This document shows, piece after piece, positions 9,201 to 15,600 of a stretch of 27,816 bases of DNA. The DNA comes from JAGTVB01 sp964624765. Lineage in GTDB: Bacteria; Pseudomonadota; Gammaproteobacteria; HK1. Where the stretch lies: NCBI GenBank assembly GCA_964624765.1, contig CAZUZO010000033.1, forward strand, positions 1 through 27,816. The letters are read 5' to 3'. The notes beneath the pieces are model-generated. The model did no database searches, had not been told where the DNA came from, and saw only the letters and a list, made by a program, of their open reading frames with translations. The first letter of the stretch is position 1; every line of letters starts with the position of its first letter. A program made the position numbers and the translations under genes.

Positions 9201-9826
9201 GGGCTTCTATCTGGCGTGGATTGTGTCGGGTTTGGGGCTCGAAGTGGAACAATCGCGCCTATTACTCGCGCGTGGCGCTCGGCATCGCCCATGACGAGTT
9301 GATGCTCGCGGTGCTCATCCAGCAAGTCGTGCAGGCCGATTACGCCTTCGTGATCCACACGGTGAATCCGCTGACCAGTCGCCGTGACGAGTTGTTTGCG
9401 GAGGTGGTGGTCGGCATGGGCGAGACCTTGGTGGGGAACTACCCTGGACGGGCGATGGGTTTTCTCTGTCGCAAGGACGATCTGGAGCTTGCCTTGATCT
9501 CGTACCCGAGCAAGAGCTTGGCCCTTGATGGGCGGGGGGTCATCTTTCGTTCCGACTCCAACGGCGAGGATCTCGAGGGGTTTGCCGGTGCCGGGCTGTA
9601 TGACAGCTTTTTGGCCGAGGCACCGAGCAAGCGATTGGTCAATTACGCGCAAGAGCCGCTGGTCAGCGATGCGGTGTTTCGCCGCGATCTGCTCACCCAG
9701 ATCGCCCGCCTCGGCTTGGAAGTCGAGCAAGCCCTTGGGGCGCCTCAGGACATTGAAGGTGCGGTTCAGCAGGGTGAGGTTTACTTGGTGCAAACCCGGC
9801 CGCAGGTGGGGCTCTATGGCTCCTAA
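6299..9826 (+). CDS. Alpha-glucan, water dikinase (GWD-like), plant type
   Basis: This 1175-residue protein has the full GWD layout. Residues about 30-145 and 160-275 are two tandem modules sharing LHWGL, W-x-(L/M)PP, VWPP, QTPF/L, L-(R/P)FVLY and RWIK, as in starch-binding CBM45. A helical region with HxxxHNNTTADDV-type sequence follows. The phosphohistidine loop SHVAVRARN has the catalytic His at 787, then VGGKSNHL, and a C-terminal ATP-binding domain of PPDK_N type with SNGEDLEGFAGAGLYDS (from 1087) and a DIEGAV...VYLVQTRPQ ending. GWD transfers the beta-phosphate of ATP to C6 of glucosyl units and the gamma-phosphate to water. The ATG at 6299 has no good ribosome site, and the first 20 residues (rich in Asn and Gln) look repeat-derived. 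It is the first gene of the plus-strand glucan series. Family assignment is firm; regiospecificity is inferred. Confidence 0.9.
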   Translation: MNKEQRTTNNQEWVDNEEWVEKTYRAGDIDIRINKQYSEQDLTLTFDIQTDKRCQLHWGLRRHRDPSWHLPPVAVWPPQTVAYDRHAAQTPLLPSAPGRATLALRFDRPLGWSALPFVLYIPEERRWIKRGKHDFCIDLAAEGEAVSPRLALEARIRGTDWRWQTFELGTGDRLAAATLNTDAGTEVVMVTDVEAPLWLHWGLAENAGGGWQMPPDGVWPPGSRGFQNTALQTPFVDRDGLRWLEMAVAQPAGMSTLRFVLYAPSQPRWIKADGGDMALRLQPVSEPASPVPRRTRASVAERIISAETGRKSWTLMHRFNLCYEVLEGVEQDARALWLIYTWLRYSAIRQLDWQRRYNTKPRELARAQDRLTARLASLYQAHPQIRPVIRLMLTTLGPGGEGQRVRDEILNIMHRHHIKEAHGTFMEEWHQKLHNNTTADDVVLCEAYLAFLQADGALDVFYRTLEQGGVTRQRLASFDRPITTDPRFYPDKKQGLMDDFQGFLRLLRSVHSGTDLESAITAAGPGLDGRMQKLLARVSKGAADAQALPRWAKLVTALRQRLARHIDGTEAPQALRDLLYLDLALEQALRVTIERQALRHLDQQPLISLAATTSHNLSLSLAEPEWAAGACQLDSLASAPTRDVDWALQAKSATDRAARAVGDWSEALYGHLQPQAEFLGEALGVAKWTVPLFSEEVIRGSLPFVLSALLRRLDPLLRTQCGMGGWQIISPANAVGRVCVVNSLLSAQGQRYREPTVLVTDRVGGDEEIPQGVTSVITTDTPDLVSHVAVRARNAHVLFATCFDASTYERLKAFEHRRLRLAVSSAGDVTFEDAEQAVPEDVVRPLGPTITVRRRDFDAWAIGSAEFNDERVGGKSNHLLDLQGRLSSWIRFPRSIAVPFGVFEQILQGAENGLRAERYQQLLAAVASDPEQVLPRLRAAALELQAPAVFQEALLDVWKHAGLPAREWASIWRGLCRVWGSKWNNRAYYSRVALGIAHDELMLAVLIQQVVQADYAFVIHTVNPLTSRRDELFAEVVVGMGETLVGNYPGRAMGFLCRKDDLELALISYPSKSLALDGRGVIFRSDSNGEDLEGFAGAGLYDSFLAEAPSKRLVNYAQEPLVSDAVFRRDLLTQIARLGLEVEQALGAPQDIEGAVQQGEVYLVQTRPQVGLYGS

Positions 9827-10052
9827 GACATTCGTGGTAGCGATCCCAGCCAATGTTCAAGTCGGCCGGTCTGATTAGTCCACAAATCAGGTAGGTGCGC
9901 TATATAGGGCTGCTGAACGAGACGTTTCCGATAATGCGCCCCAGCCTGGCGAGCGCTCTTAAGAGCGCTCGCCAGCGGCATCATCTCCCGCTAGACACTC
10001 GTTGCTTCGGCTGTTCGGCGTTACAATCACCGGCGCAAACGTTCACTTCTGG
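9827..10052. promoter_or_regulatory. Spacer with a perfect 30-bp palindrome
   Basis: The gap between the two dikinase genes contains a loop-free 30-bp palindrome at 9946-9975 (half site CTGGCGAGCGCTCTT). A weaker CTGATT/AATCAG dyad lies near 9874-9893. As RNA the palindrome would form a 13-bp stem with a TTAA loop, but no T-tract follows. It could be an operator, an mRNA-processing hairpin or an attenuator. Confidence 0.55.
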
Positions 10053-13000
10053 ATGGCTCCTATGACTCGGCGTATTCGCATCGGTAATCAAACGGCGTTT
10101 TCTGCCACCACACCGCTGGAACCCTTTGAGTTTGCGCTCGCCCATGGGTTCGACGCCTTCGAGTGGTTCGGAGACAAGAAGGTGTACGAGGATGGCACTG
10201 CCGCGGGCTGGGCTATCGCTGACATGGATGGCCCGACACGCCAAGCGATGAGAGAACTGGCTCAAGAGCGCGATATAGGTTATAGCGTCCATGCCCCTTA
10301 TCAAGCGAATCCGCTGTGGCCCGATGGGCATCGGCTACTTTTCGAGAGCCTAGACTTTGCCCAGGCCATTGGCGCCGGCCTTGTCAACCTGCATCTGTAT
10401 ATGGACGAAGGGCCGCGGGGCTATGCGCAAGCATTGCTGCCGGTTGTGCGCCGTGCCAGGCAGCTGGGGGTGCGGATCAGCATCGAGAACACGCCTGAGA
10501 CCACTCCCGACGATGTCAACCAAACGTTTGCCGAGTTACGGCAGCTGGATGGGGTTGGCGACCATGTGGGACTGTGCCTGGATCTGGGCCATGCCAATCT
10601 CTGCGCGCCCACGCGCAACGACTACATTCGCTATCTGGACCAGCTGGCCGCCGAGGTGCCGATCATCCACGTGCACTTGCATGAGAATTATGGCGATGCC
10701 GATAGCCACCTAACCCTCTTTAGCGGTCCGGCGGGGAGCAACGATGCGGGCATTCGTGCGTTCATCGAGCGTTTACGGGCACGGCGCTTCAGCGGGGCCT
10801 TGATTCTCGAACAGTGGCCGGAGCCTCGCGATCTACTGTTGCAGGCCGAACGGCGGCTGCGGCCGCTACTCGGGCGGGCGGGTGAGAGACGGCAGGCTGG
10901 CAAGCCACGCACAGCGGGTGGGCAAGCGCCGGCGCCGGTTTCGGCCGCTCAACAGACTAGCGGGACCGGGCCAGCGCCTGCCCGCCGACCCTCGGCTGCT
11001 CCGACGACGGTCGATCCCGCGACCATCAGCGATACGTTTATCCGCGAGCTGGTCGCTGCCCACCGGCGGCACTCCAGTTGGCGCCAGCGACTGGCCTGGG
11101 TGAGCGATCGGTTGACGGGCTCTCAGCCCCCGTTGTCCGTGGCCGAGCTCGCAACCATTGCGGCGTATCTGCGCTTCTTGGGGACCGGTGAGGTGCCCTG
11201 TGAGGAGGATGGACGCCACTTTCGGCCCAATCATCATGCGCGTGCCGCGCTGGCTATCGAAGAGTCCTTAGCGGCCCTAGCCTCCACCGATAACGCCTGG
11301 ATGGTGCGCAAGATCTTGCCCTGGCTACCGTCCCACAGTGACCAATTCTGCCGGCGTGAGCCGCTGACCCGTATCCGCGACATCGCCCACCGCAACGATA
11401 TCCCGAAGGATCTCAAGCGCGAGATCAAACACCGCTTGCAGAACAAGCTGCATCGATGCGCCGGTCCCGAAGATCTGAAGACCTCCGAGGAGATGTTGGC
11501 GCGGATTACCCAGCCTGGCAGTAGCTATGCGCCGGAGTTCGTTCATCAGTTCCAGATCTTTCATGAGGAACTGAAGGAGTTTTTTAACGCCACCGGTATG
11601 GAACAACGCCTGGACGAGCTGCAGCCCACCCTTGGCCGGGAGGATGCCGAGCGCATCCGTGAGTTCCTCAGTTTGAAGGCCAAAGGCCAGCACGGGCTGG
11701 AGGATCGGGTAGTTCTGCTGGGGAAACTGACCGAGCTGCGCCAACGTTTGACCCCCTACGGTGAGGTTGTCACCGGCGCCGACAGGCAGCGCCTGGGGCT
11801 TGCCGATATTGGTTTGGAGGATTACGCCTTTGTACTGACCAGCGAGCTCGCAAACGAGCTCGAGGGCTTCGGTGTCGGCCAAAGCTGGCCACAGGTGCTA
11901 GCCGCCCTGCGGGGTGTAGTGGCCAACGTTCGAGTCAGCCGGATTGAGCCGGACGAGTGCTTGGCCATCGAGTCGGAACTGGCCCGGTGGTCGGAAGCGT
12001 TCGATCCGAGCAGCGATTTTCAGCTACGGCGGTTGTTGGCGACCTTGGAGCGGGCGCACCGTTTGGGCGAAAGCTACAGCGACCGAGTCGTCGCCCTGTT
12101 TGCCGAGCGGGTGAACGTGCTGGGTGCGGCGCTCGGTGTGGCACAACATGCGATCGATATGTTCTGCGAAGGCGATATTCGCGGAAATCTTTTGTTTCAG
12201 CTTTCCAAGCTTGTGGACATGGCGCGCTCGGCGCTGCGCACGGCCTTGCGTCTGCCGCCGTGGGAGACATTGGTGGTGGGGGAGGCGCACGGACGGCTGG
12301 TGCGGGCGTTTAGGCTGGCGGAGGTCCCGTCGTCGCCCGCGCCGCTGGTCGTGCTGCTGGGGCAGGCCGAGGGGGACGAGGAGATCCCGCGCCATGTGGT
12401 GGGCGTGCTGCTCGCCCATCCCATTCCCCACCTCTCCCATCTGGGGGTGCGGGCACGCCAAGCCGGCGTGCCCTTTGTCACCGCGGATGTGCGCCACCAG
12501 CTCGATCAGTTCGCGTCTCTGGTAAACGGTTGGGTCAACGTGCGTGTGCAGGCCGAGGGGCTCTCGTTGGAGTCAGTGGAGACGAACGTGTCCCCAGCCG
12601 AGCAGGTGGTTGGCGTCGCCCCGCGGCTGTTGGCGGCGGCTCTTACCACCGAGCTTCGGTCCTTGCCGCTGTCTGCGGCCGAGAACACGACTTGCGGCGC
12701 CAAGGCGGCGGCCGCGGGGCGTTTGCTAAGCCTGGCCCAAGAGAGCGGCTTGTTCCGGGCACCCCAGGGGCGGGTGCTGCCCTTCGGCGTGATGGAACAG
12801 TGTTTGGCTTCCGATTCGGCTTTGGAACGTGAATATCGACGGCTTCAGCGGGCGTTCGGTGAGGCTTTGCCCGATGCACAGGAACGATACCTCACGAAGT
12901 TGCAATCGCTGCTCAAGGCTGTACCGATACCGGAGTTTCTGCTCGCTGATCTCGGGAGTGGCTTTACAGCGAGCCAGCCGCTGGCCGTGCGTTCCAGCGC

Positions 13001-13661
13001 CAACGGCGAGGATCTGCAAGATTTCGCCGGGGCTGGACTCTACGATTCGGTGATCGGGGTCGGTGCGGCGGATCTCGGCGAGGCCGTGAGATCGGTCTGG
13101 GCATCGCTTTGGACCCGGCGTGCGGCCCTGAGCCGTCGCGCCTGTCACATTGCGCACGAACAGGTGCGCATGGCGGTCTTGGTCCAGGAGATGGTGCATC
13201 CTGAGCTGTCCTTTATAATGCACACCTCAGATCCCCTCACCGGCAGTGGCGAACACGCTTCCGTGGAGTTAGCCATCGGGCTCGGTGAAACACTGGCATC
13301 GGCAGTCCAGCCTGGAAGTCCCTATCGGCTGCTTTGCCAGCGTCAGGCAGGGCAAGCGAGGTTCACCCGACTGGCCAGTTTTAGCTTCGCGTTGCGTCCA
13401 GGTCCACGGGCCCCGACCAGGGAACGCATCGATTACAGTGGGGTGCGTTGGTCGCTGGATGCGGCCGGTGGTGAGACGCTTGGGGTTCGCCTTATCGCGA
13501 TCGCTGGGTTCCTGGAAGCACGCTTGGGTTCGCCTCAGGATGTCGAAGGCGTAGTGGCCGATGACATCGTTTACTTGGTGCAAAGCCGTCCTCAGCAAGG
13601 CCTAAGAGCTACCCCTGGAGGTGCTGAAGGCCCACGGCCTGAAGGCTCCGGCCATGGTTAA
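10053..13661 (+). CDS. TIM-barrel (AP-endonuclease/sugar isomerase type) fused to PWD-like glucan dikinase
   Basis: The 1202-residue protein has two parts. Residues 1-270 form a xylose-isomerase-like barrel (AP_endonuc_2 type) with a complete set of probable metal ligands: H80, H114, E145, D177, H180, H206/H208/H210 and E253. An Ala/Pro-rich linker (about 275-322) leads to a dikinase with the phosphohistidine loop LSHLGVRARQAGVPFVT (catalytic His 796) and a C-terminal ATP-binding domain with SANGEDLQDFAGAGLYDS (from 982) and QDVEGVV...VYLVQSRPQ. The LGVRARQ form resembles phosphoglucan, water dikinase (PWD/GWD3), which phosphorylates C3 of prephosphorylated glucan. Plant PWD carries a CBM20 where this protein carries the barrel, so I infer a new architecture. 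A second ATG (10062) and an upstream TTG (10002) are possible starts. No strong ribosome site decides it. The next gene overlaps the end. Confidence 0.87.
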   Translation: MAPMTRRIRIGNQTAFSATTPLEPFEFALAHGFDAFEWFGDKKVYEDGTAAGWAIADMDGPTRQAMRELAQERDIGYSVHAPYQANPLWPDGHRLLFESLDFAQAIGAGLVNLHLYMDEGPRGYAQALLPVVRRARQLGVRISIENTPETTPDDVNQTFAELRQLDGVGDHVGLCLDLGHANLCAPTRNDYIRYLDQLAAEVPIIHVHLHENYGDADSHLTLFSGPAGSNDAGIRAFIERLRARRFSGALILEQWPEPRDLLLQAERRLRPLLGRAGERRQAGKPRTAGGQAPAPVSAAQQTSGTGPAPARRPSAAPTTVDPATISDTFIRELVAAHRRHSSWRQRLAWVSDRLTGSQPPLSVAELATIAAYLRFLGTGEVPCEEDGRHFRPNHHARAALAIEESLAALASTDNAWMVRKILPWLPSHSDQFCRREPLTRIRDIAHRNDIPKDLKREIKHRLQNKLHRCAGPEDLKTSEEMLARITQPGSSYAPEFVHQFQIFHEELKEFFNATGMEQRLDELQPTLGREDAERIREFLSLKAKGQHGLEDRVVLLGKLTELRQRLTPYGEVVTGADRQRLGLADIGLEDYAFVLTSELANELEGFGVGQSWPQVLAALRGVVANVRVSRIEPDECLAIESELARWSEAFDPSSDFQLRRLLATLERAHRLGESYSDRVVALFAERVNVLGAALGVAQHAIDMFCEGDIRGNLLFQLSKLVDMARSALRTALRLPPWETLVVGEAHGRLVRAFRLAEVPSSPAPLVVLLGQAEGDEEIPRHVVGVLLAHPIPHLSHLGVRARQAGVPFVTADVRHQLDQFASLVNGWVNVRVQAEGLSLESVETNVSPAEQVVGVAPRLLAAALTTELRSLPLSAAENTTCGAKAAAAGRLLSLAQESGLFRAPQGRVLPFGVMEQCLASDSALEREYRRLQRAFGEALPDAQERYLTKLQSLLKAVPIPEFLLADLGSGFTASQPLAVRSSANGEDLQDFAGAGLYDSVIGVGAADLGEAVRSVWASLWTRRAALSRRACHIAHEQVRMAVLVQEMVHPELSFIMHTSDPLTGSGEHASVELAIGLGETLASAVQPGSPYRLLCQRQAGQARFTRLASFSFALRPGPRAPTRERIDYSGVRWSLDAAGGETLGVRLIAIAGFLEARLGSPQDVEGVVADDIVYLVQSRPQQGLRATPGGAEGPRPEGSGHG

Positions 13662-14688
13662 CTCTCCTAAGCTATTGGCCATGCTGTCGATTCAACCGCC
13701 GCTTCGTGGCGATGAGGCGTTGCTGCGGCTGGCCCAGACGCGCCTGGCCGAGGCGGGTCTAGGAGGTGAGTTCTATCCTGGCAGCCCCGAACATCTGGTG
13801 ACCCTCATGGCCTATAGGCCCCCTGGACAAGCTTGCACCGCCCATCTGCCGCGTGACATCGATCTGTCGAGCGAGGCGGGTCAAGCGCTCGTTGGCGATT
13901 ATGCCGCCTGCGCTGCGGGAGCGCTTTACGGCATTTTGGTCCACGATCAGAAGGCCTTTGCGACCGATCCGCAGGCCGTGTTCTCGGCTTTCGAGGCAGT
14001 GGAACGGCGACTGGGGAGGATTCCGAATGCGCCCTTGTTGTTTGTGGAGTATGCCGCCGGGCTCCCATTGGAGCTTTTCGCCCATCTGTTCGAGCGAACG
14101 GCCGCTCTGCAGCGTGTTTGTGCCGCTGTCGATGTCTCCCATGTCGGGATTTACCTCTGTCGTCAGCTGTACGCGGCGCAGCACCGGGGCGATGACGTCT
14201 GTGCCTTGCGCCCCGATAGCCCAGAGCTCGGCGAACGCATCGGCGCGGTGCAAGCGGCGGTGCGTCAAGCCCAGCCGGCCGTGGTGGAACTGGTGCAGCG
14301 GCTGGCGCGGCTGCGCAAGCCGCTGCACCTACACTTGCACGACGGCCATCCGTTGTCGACGTTGAGCGCATTCGGGGTGTCGGACCACTTGAGTTTTCTG
14401 CAACACATTCGTATTCCCTTCGCCTACGGAGGACAGCACATACTGGGTGGGATTTTCGGTGTGGCCGGCCTGCGTGCCCTGATGGCGGCGGCGCTGGCGG
14501 AACTGGCCCCTGACCACCTATCCTGCATGCTCGAGATCCATCCTCAAGAGGGTCGTTCACCCCTCGGAGAGCACGGCCATCTGTTCCACCACTGGGAGGA
14601 TACGTACTTTGCGGAGTGTATGAACTACTGGCTGGATAGGCTGATCGATAACGGCGTGTTGCTGAGAGATGCCTGTGCCCAGCCTTAG
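13654..14688 (+). CDS. Stand-alone TIM-barrel protein, xylose-isomerase-like, unknown function
   Basis: The 344-residue protein looks like a second sugar-isomerase/AP-endonuclease-type barrel. Glu132 lies in LLFVEYAAG, Asp160 and His163 in AAVDVSHVG, a metal-type HLHLHDGH run at 225-232 is followed by GVSDHLSF, and Glu294 lies in CMLEIHPQEG. These are spaced like the strand-end ligands of the fold. The fused barrel in the preceding gene shows the same ligand logic but little obvious sequence identity. The ATG at 13654 overlaps the end of the dikinase gene by 8 bases (ATGGTTAA) and has GAAGG eight bases upstream, so translation is probably coupled. A GTG at 13621 would give a longer form. Substrate unknown; its position points to glucan or phosphoglucan metabolism. 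Confidence 0.65.
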   Translation: MVNSPKLLAMLSIQPPLRGDEALLRLAQTRLAEAGLGGEFYPGSPEHLVTLMAYRPPGQACTAHLPRDIDLSSEAGQALVGDYAACAAGALYGILVHDQKAFATDPQAVFSAFEAVERRLGRIPNAPLLFVEYAAGLPLELFAHLFERTAALQRVCAAVDVSHVGIYLCRQLYAAQHRGDDVCALRPDSPELGERIGAVQAAVRQAQPAVVELVQRLARLRKPLHLHLHDGHPLSTLSAFGVSDHLSFLQHIRIPFAYGGQHILGGIFGVAGLRALMAAALAELAPDHLSCMLEIHPQEGRSPLGEHGHLFHHWEDTYFAECMNYWLDRLIDNGVLLRDACAQP

Positions 14689-14699
14689 CGGCTTGGTCG

Positions 14700-15548
14700 A
14701 TGCCAATGCCCATAGCCGATAGCGACCATACGACGATCAGAGTCCTATTTCCCCAGGGCAAGCGCAAAGCTCTGGTCCTGAGCTACGACGACGGTAGCGA
14801 ACATGATCGCCGGCTGGTGGCGTTGCTGAACGAGTATGGACTGCGGGCTACCTTTCACCTCAATTCGGGGGTACTCGATTCAGTTCACCACATAGCGAGC
14901 CGTGAGCTTCCCACCCTTTATCGAGGCCATGAGGTGGCGGCCCATGGTGTCAACCATCTCGATCTCACCACCCTATCGAACGAGGCCATCGACCGTGAAG
15001 TCGGCGATGATCAGAAAGCCCTCGAGGATCGGGTCGGTGCGCCGGTGCGGGGTTTTGCCTATCCCTTTGGTGCCCATGATGAGCGCACGATCGAACGGTT
15101 GTCGGCGCTCGGTTTGGCCTACGGCCGAACGATCCATACCACGGCAGGGTTTGGGCTCCCGGAACGGCCACTGGCGTTAGGGACGTCGTGCCATCACAAC
15201 CAAGCTTTAGCCCTGGGCCAACGGTTCCTCGAGCAGGACGGCGAGCAGCCGGCGCTTTTTTATGTGTGGGGGCACAGCTACGAGTTGGATGGCTTTATGA
15301 GTGCCGATCCACGCAAGGATTGGCGTTATCTAGAGGATTTTTGCCGCTTGATGCATGTTCGCCCCGAGATTTATTACGCTACCACCCTGGACGTACTGGA
15401 TTACCTGACGGCAGTCAAGGCGCTCGGGGGCTGGTCGATGACGGGCCCAGTACACAACGACTCCAAGCGAACCATCTGGCTAAGTTGTGGTGGACAGTGG
15501 GTGGAGTTGGCGGCGGGTGAGACGTTTGGCCGCAGCGACGAGACATAG
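14700..15548 (+). CDS. Polysaccharide deacetylase family protein (NodB/CE4-like)
   Basis: The 282-residue protein carries the NodB motifs: ALVLSYDDG (D30, D31) as motif 1, AHGVNHLDL (H82, H86) as motif 2, and FAYPFG (119-124) as motif 3. CE4 enzymes use Asp-His-His to bind a metal and remove N- or O-acetyl groups from polysaccharides. No signal peptide is visible, so it probably acts in the cytoplasm, which fits a storage-glucan operon better than cell-wall work. It starts 11 bases after the barrel gene. Its last residues (RSDET) and stop are encoded by a fragment of repeat A, so the original C-terminus has been replaced or extended. There is no clear ribosome site. Confidence 0.82.
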   Translation: MPMPIADSDHTTIRVLFPQGKRKALVLSYDDGSEHDRRLVALLNEYGLRATFHLNSGVLDSVHHIASRELPTLYRGHEVAAHGVNHLDLTTLSNEAIDREVGDDQKALEDRVGAPVRGFAYPFGAHDERTIERLSALGLAYGRTIHTTAGFGLPERPLALGTSCHHNQALALGQRFLEQDGEQPALFYVWGHSYELDGFMSADPRKDWRYLEDFCRLMHVRPEIYYATTLDVLDYLTAVKALGGWSMTGPVHNDSKRTIWLSCGGQWVELAAGETFGRSDET

Positions 15549-15585
15549 GTAGATAGGCGAGTAGCGAGCACCAGCCGCCGCCGTA
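15530..15585 (+). repeat. Repeat A fragment overlapping the deacetylase stop
   Basis: GCAGCGACGAGACAT, AGATAGGCGAG and AGCGAGCACC match the core of repeat A in order. Both terminal inverted repeats are missing. The TAG stop of the deacetylase gene lies inside this fragment. Confidence 0.7.
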
Positions 15586-15600
15586 TGTACAAGCTGTGAG

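Noticed and set aside
10002..10052. TTG start for the barrel-dikinase fusion
   Set aside because: It would add 17 residues not needed by the barrel fold; ATGs at 10053 and 10062 are closer to the first strand.
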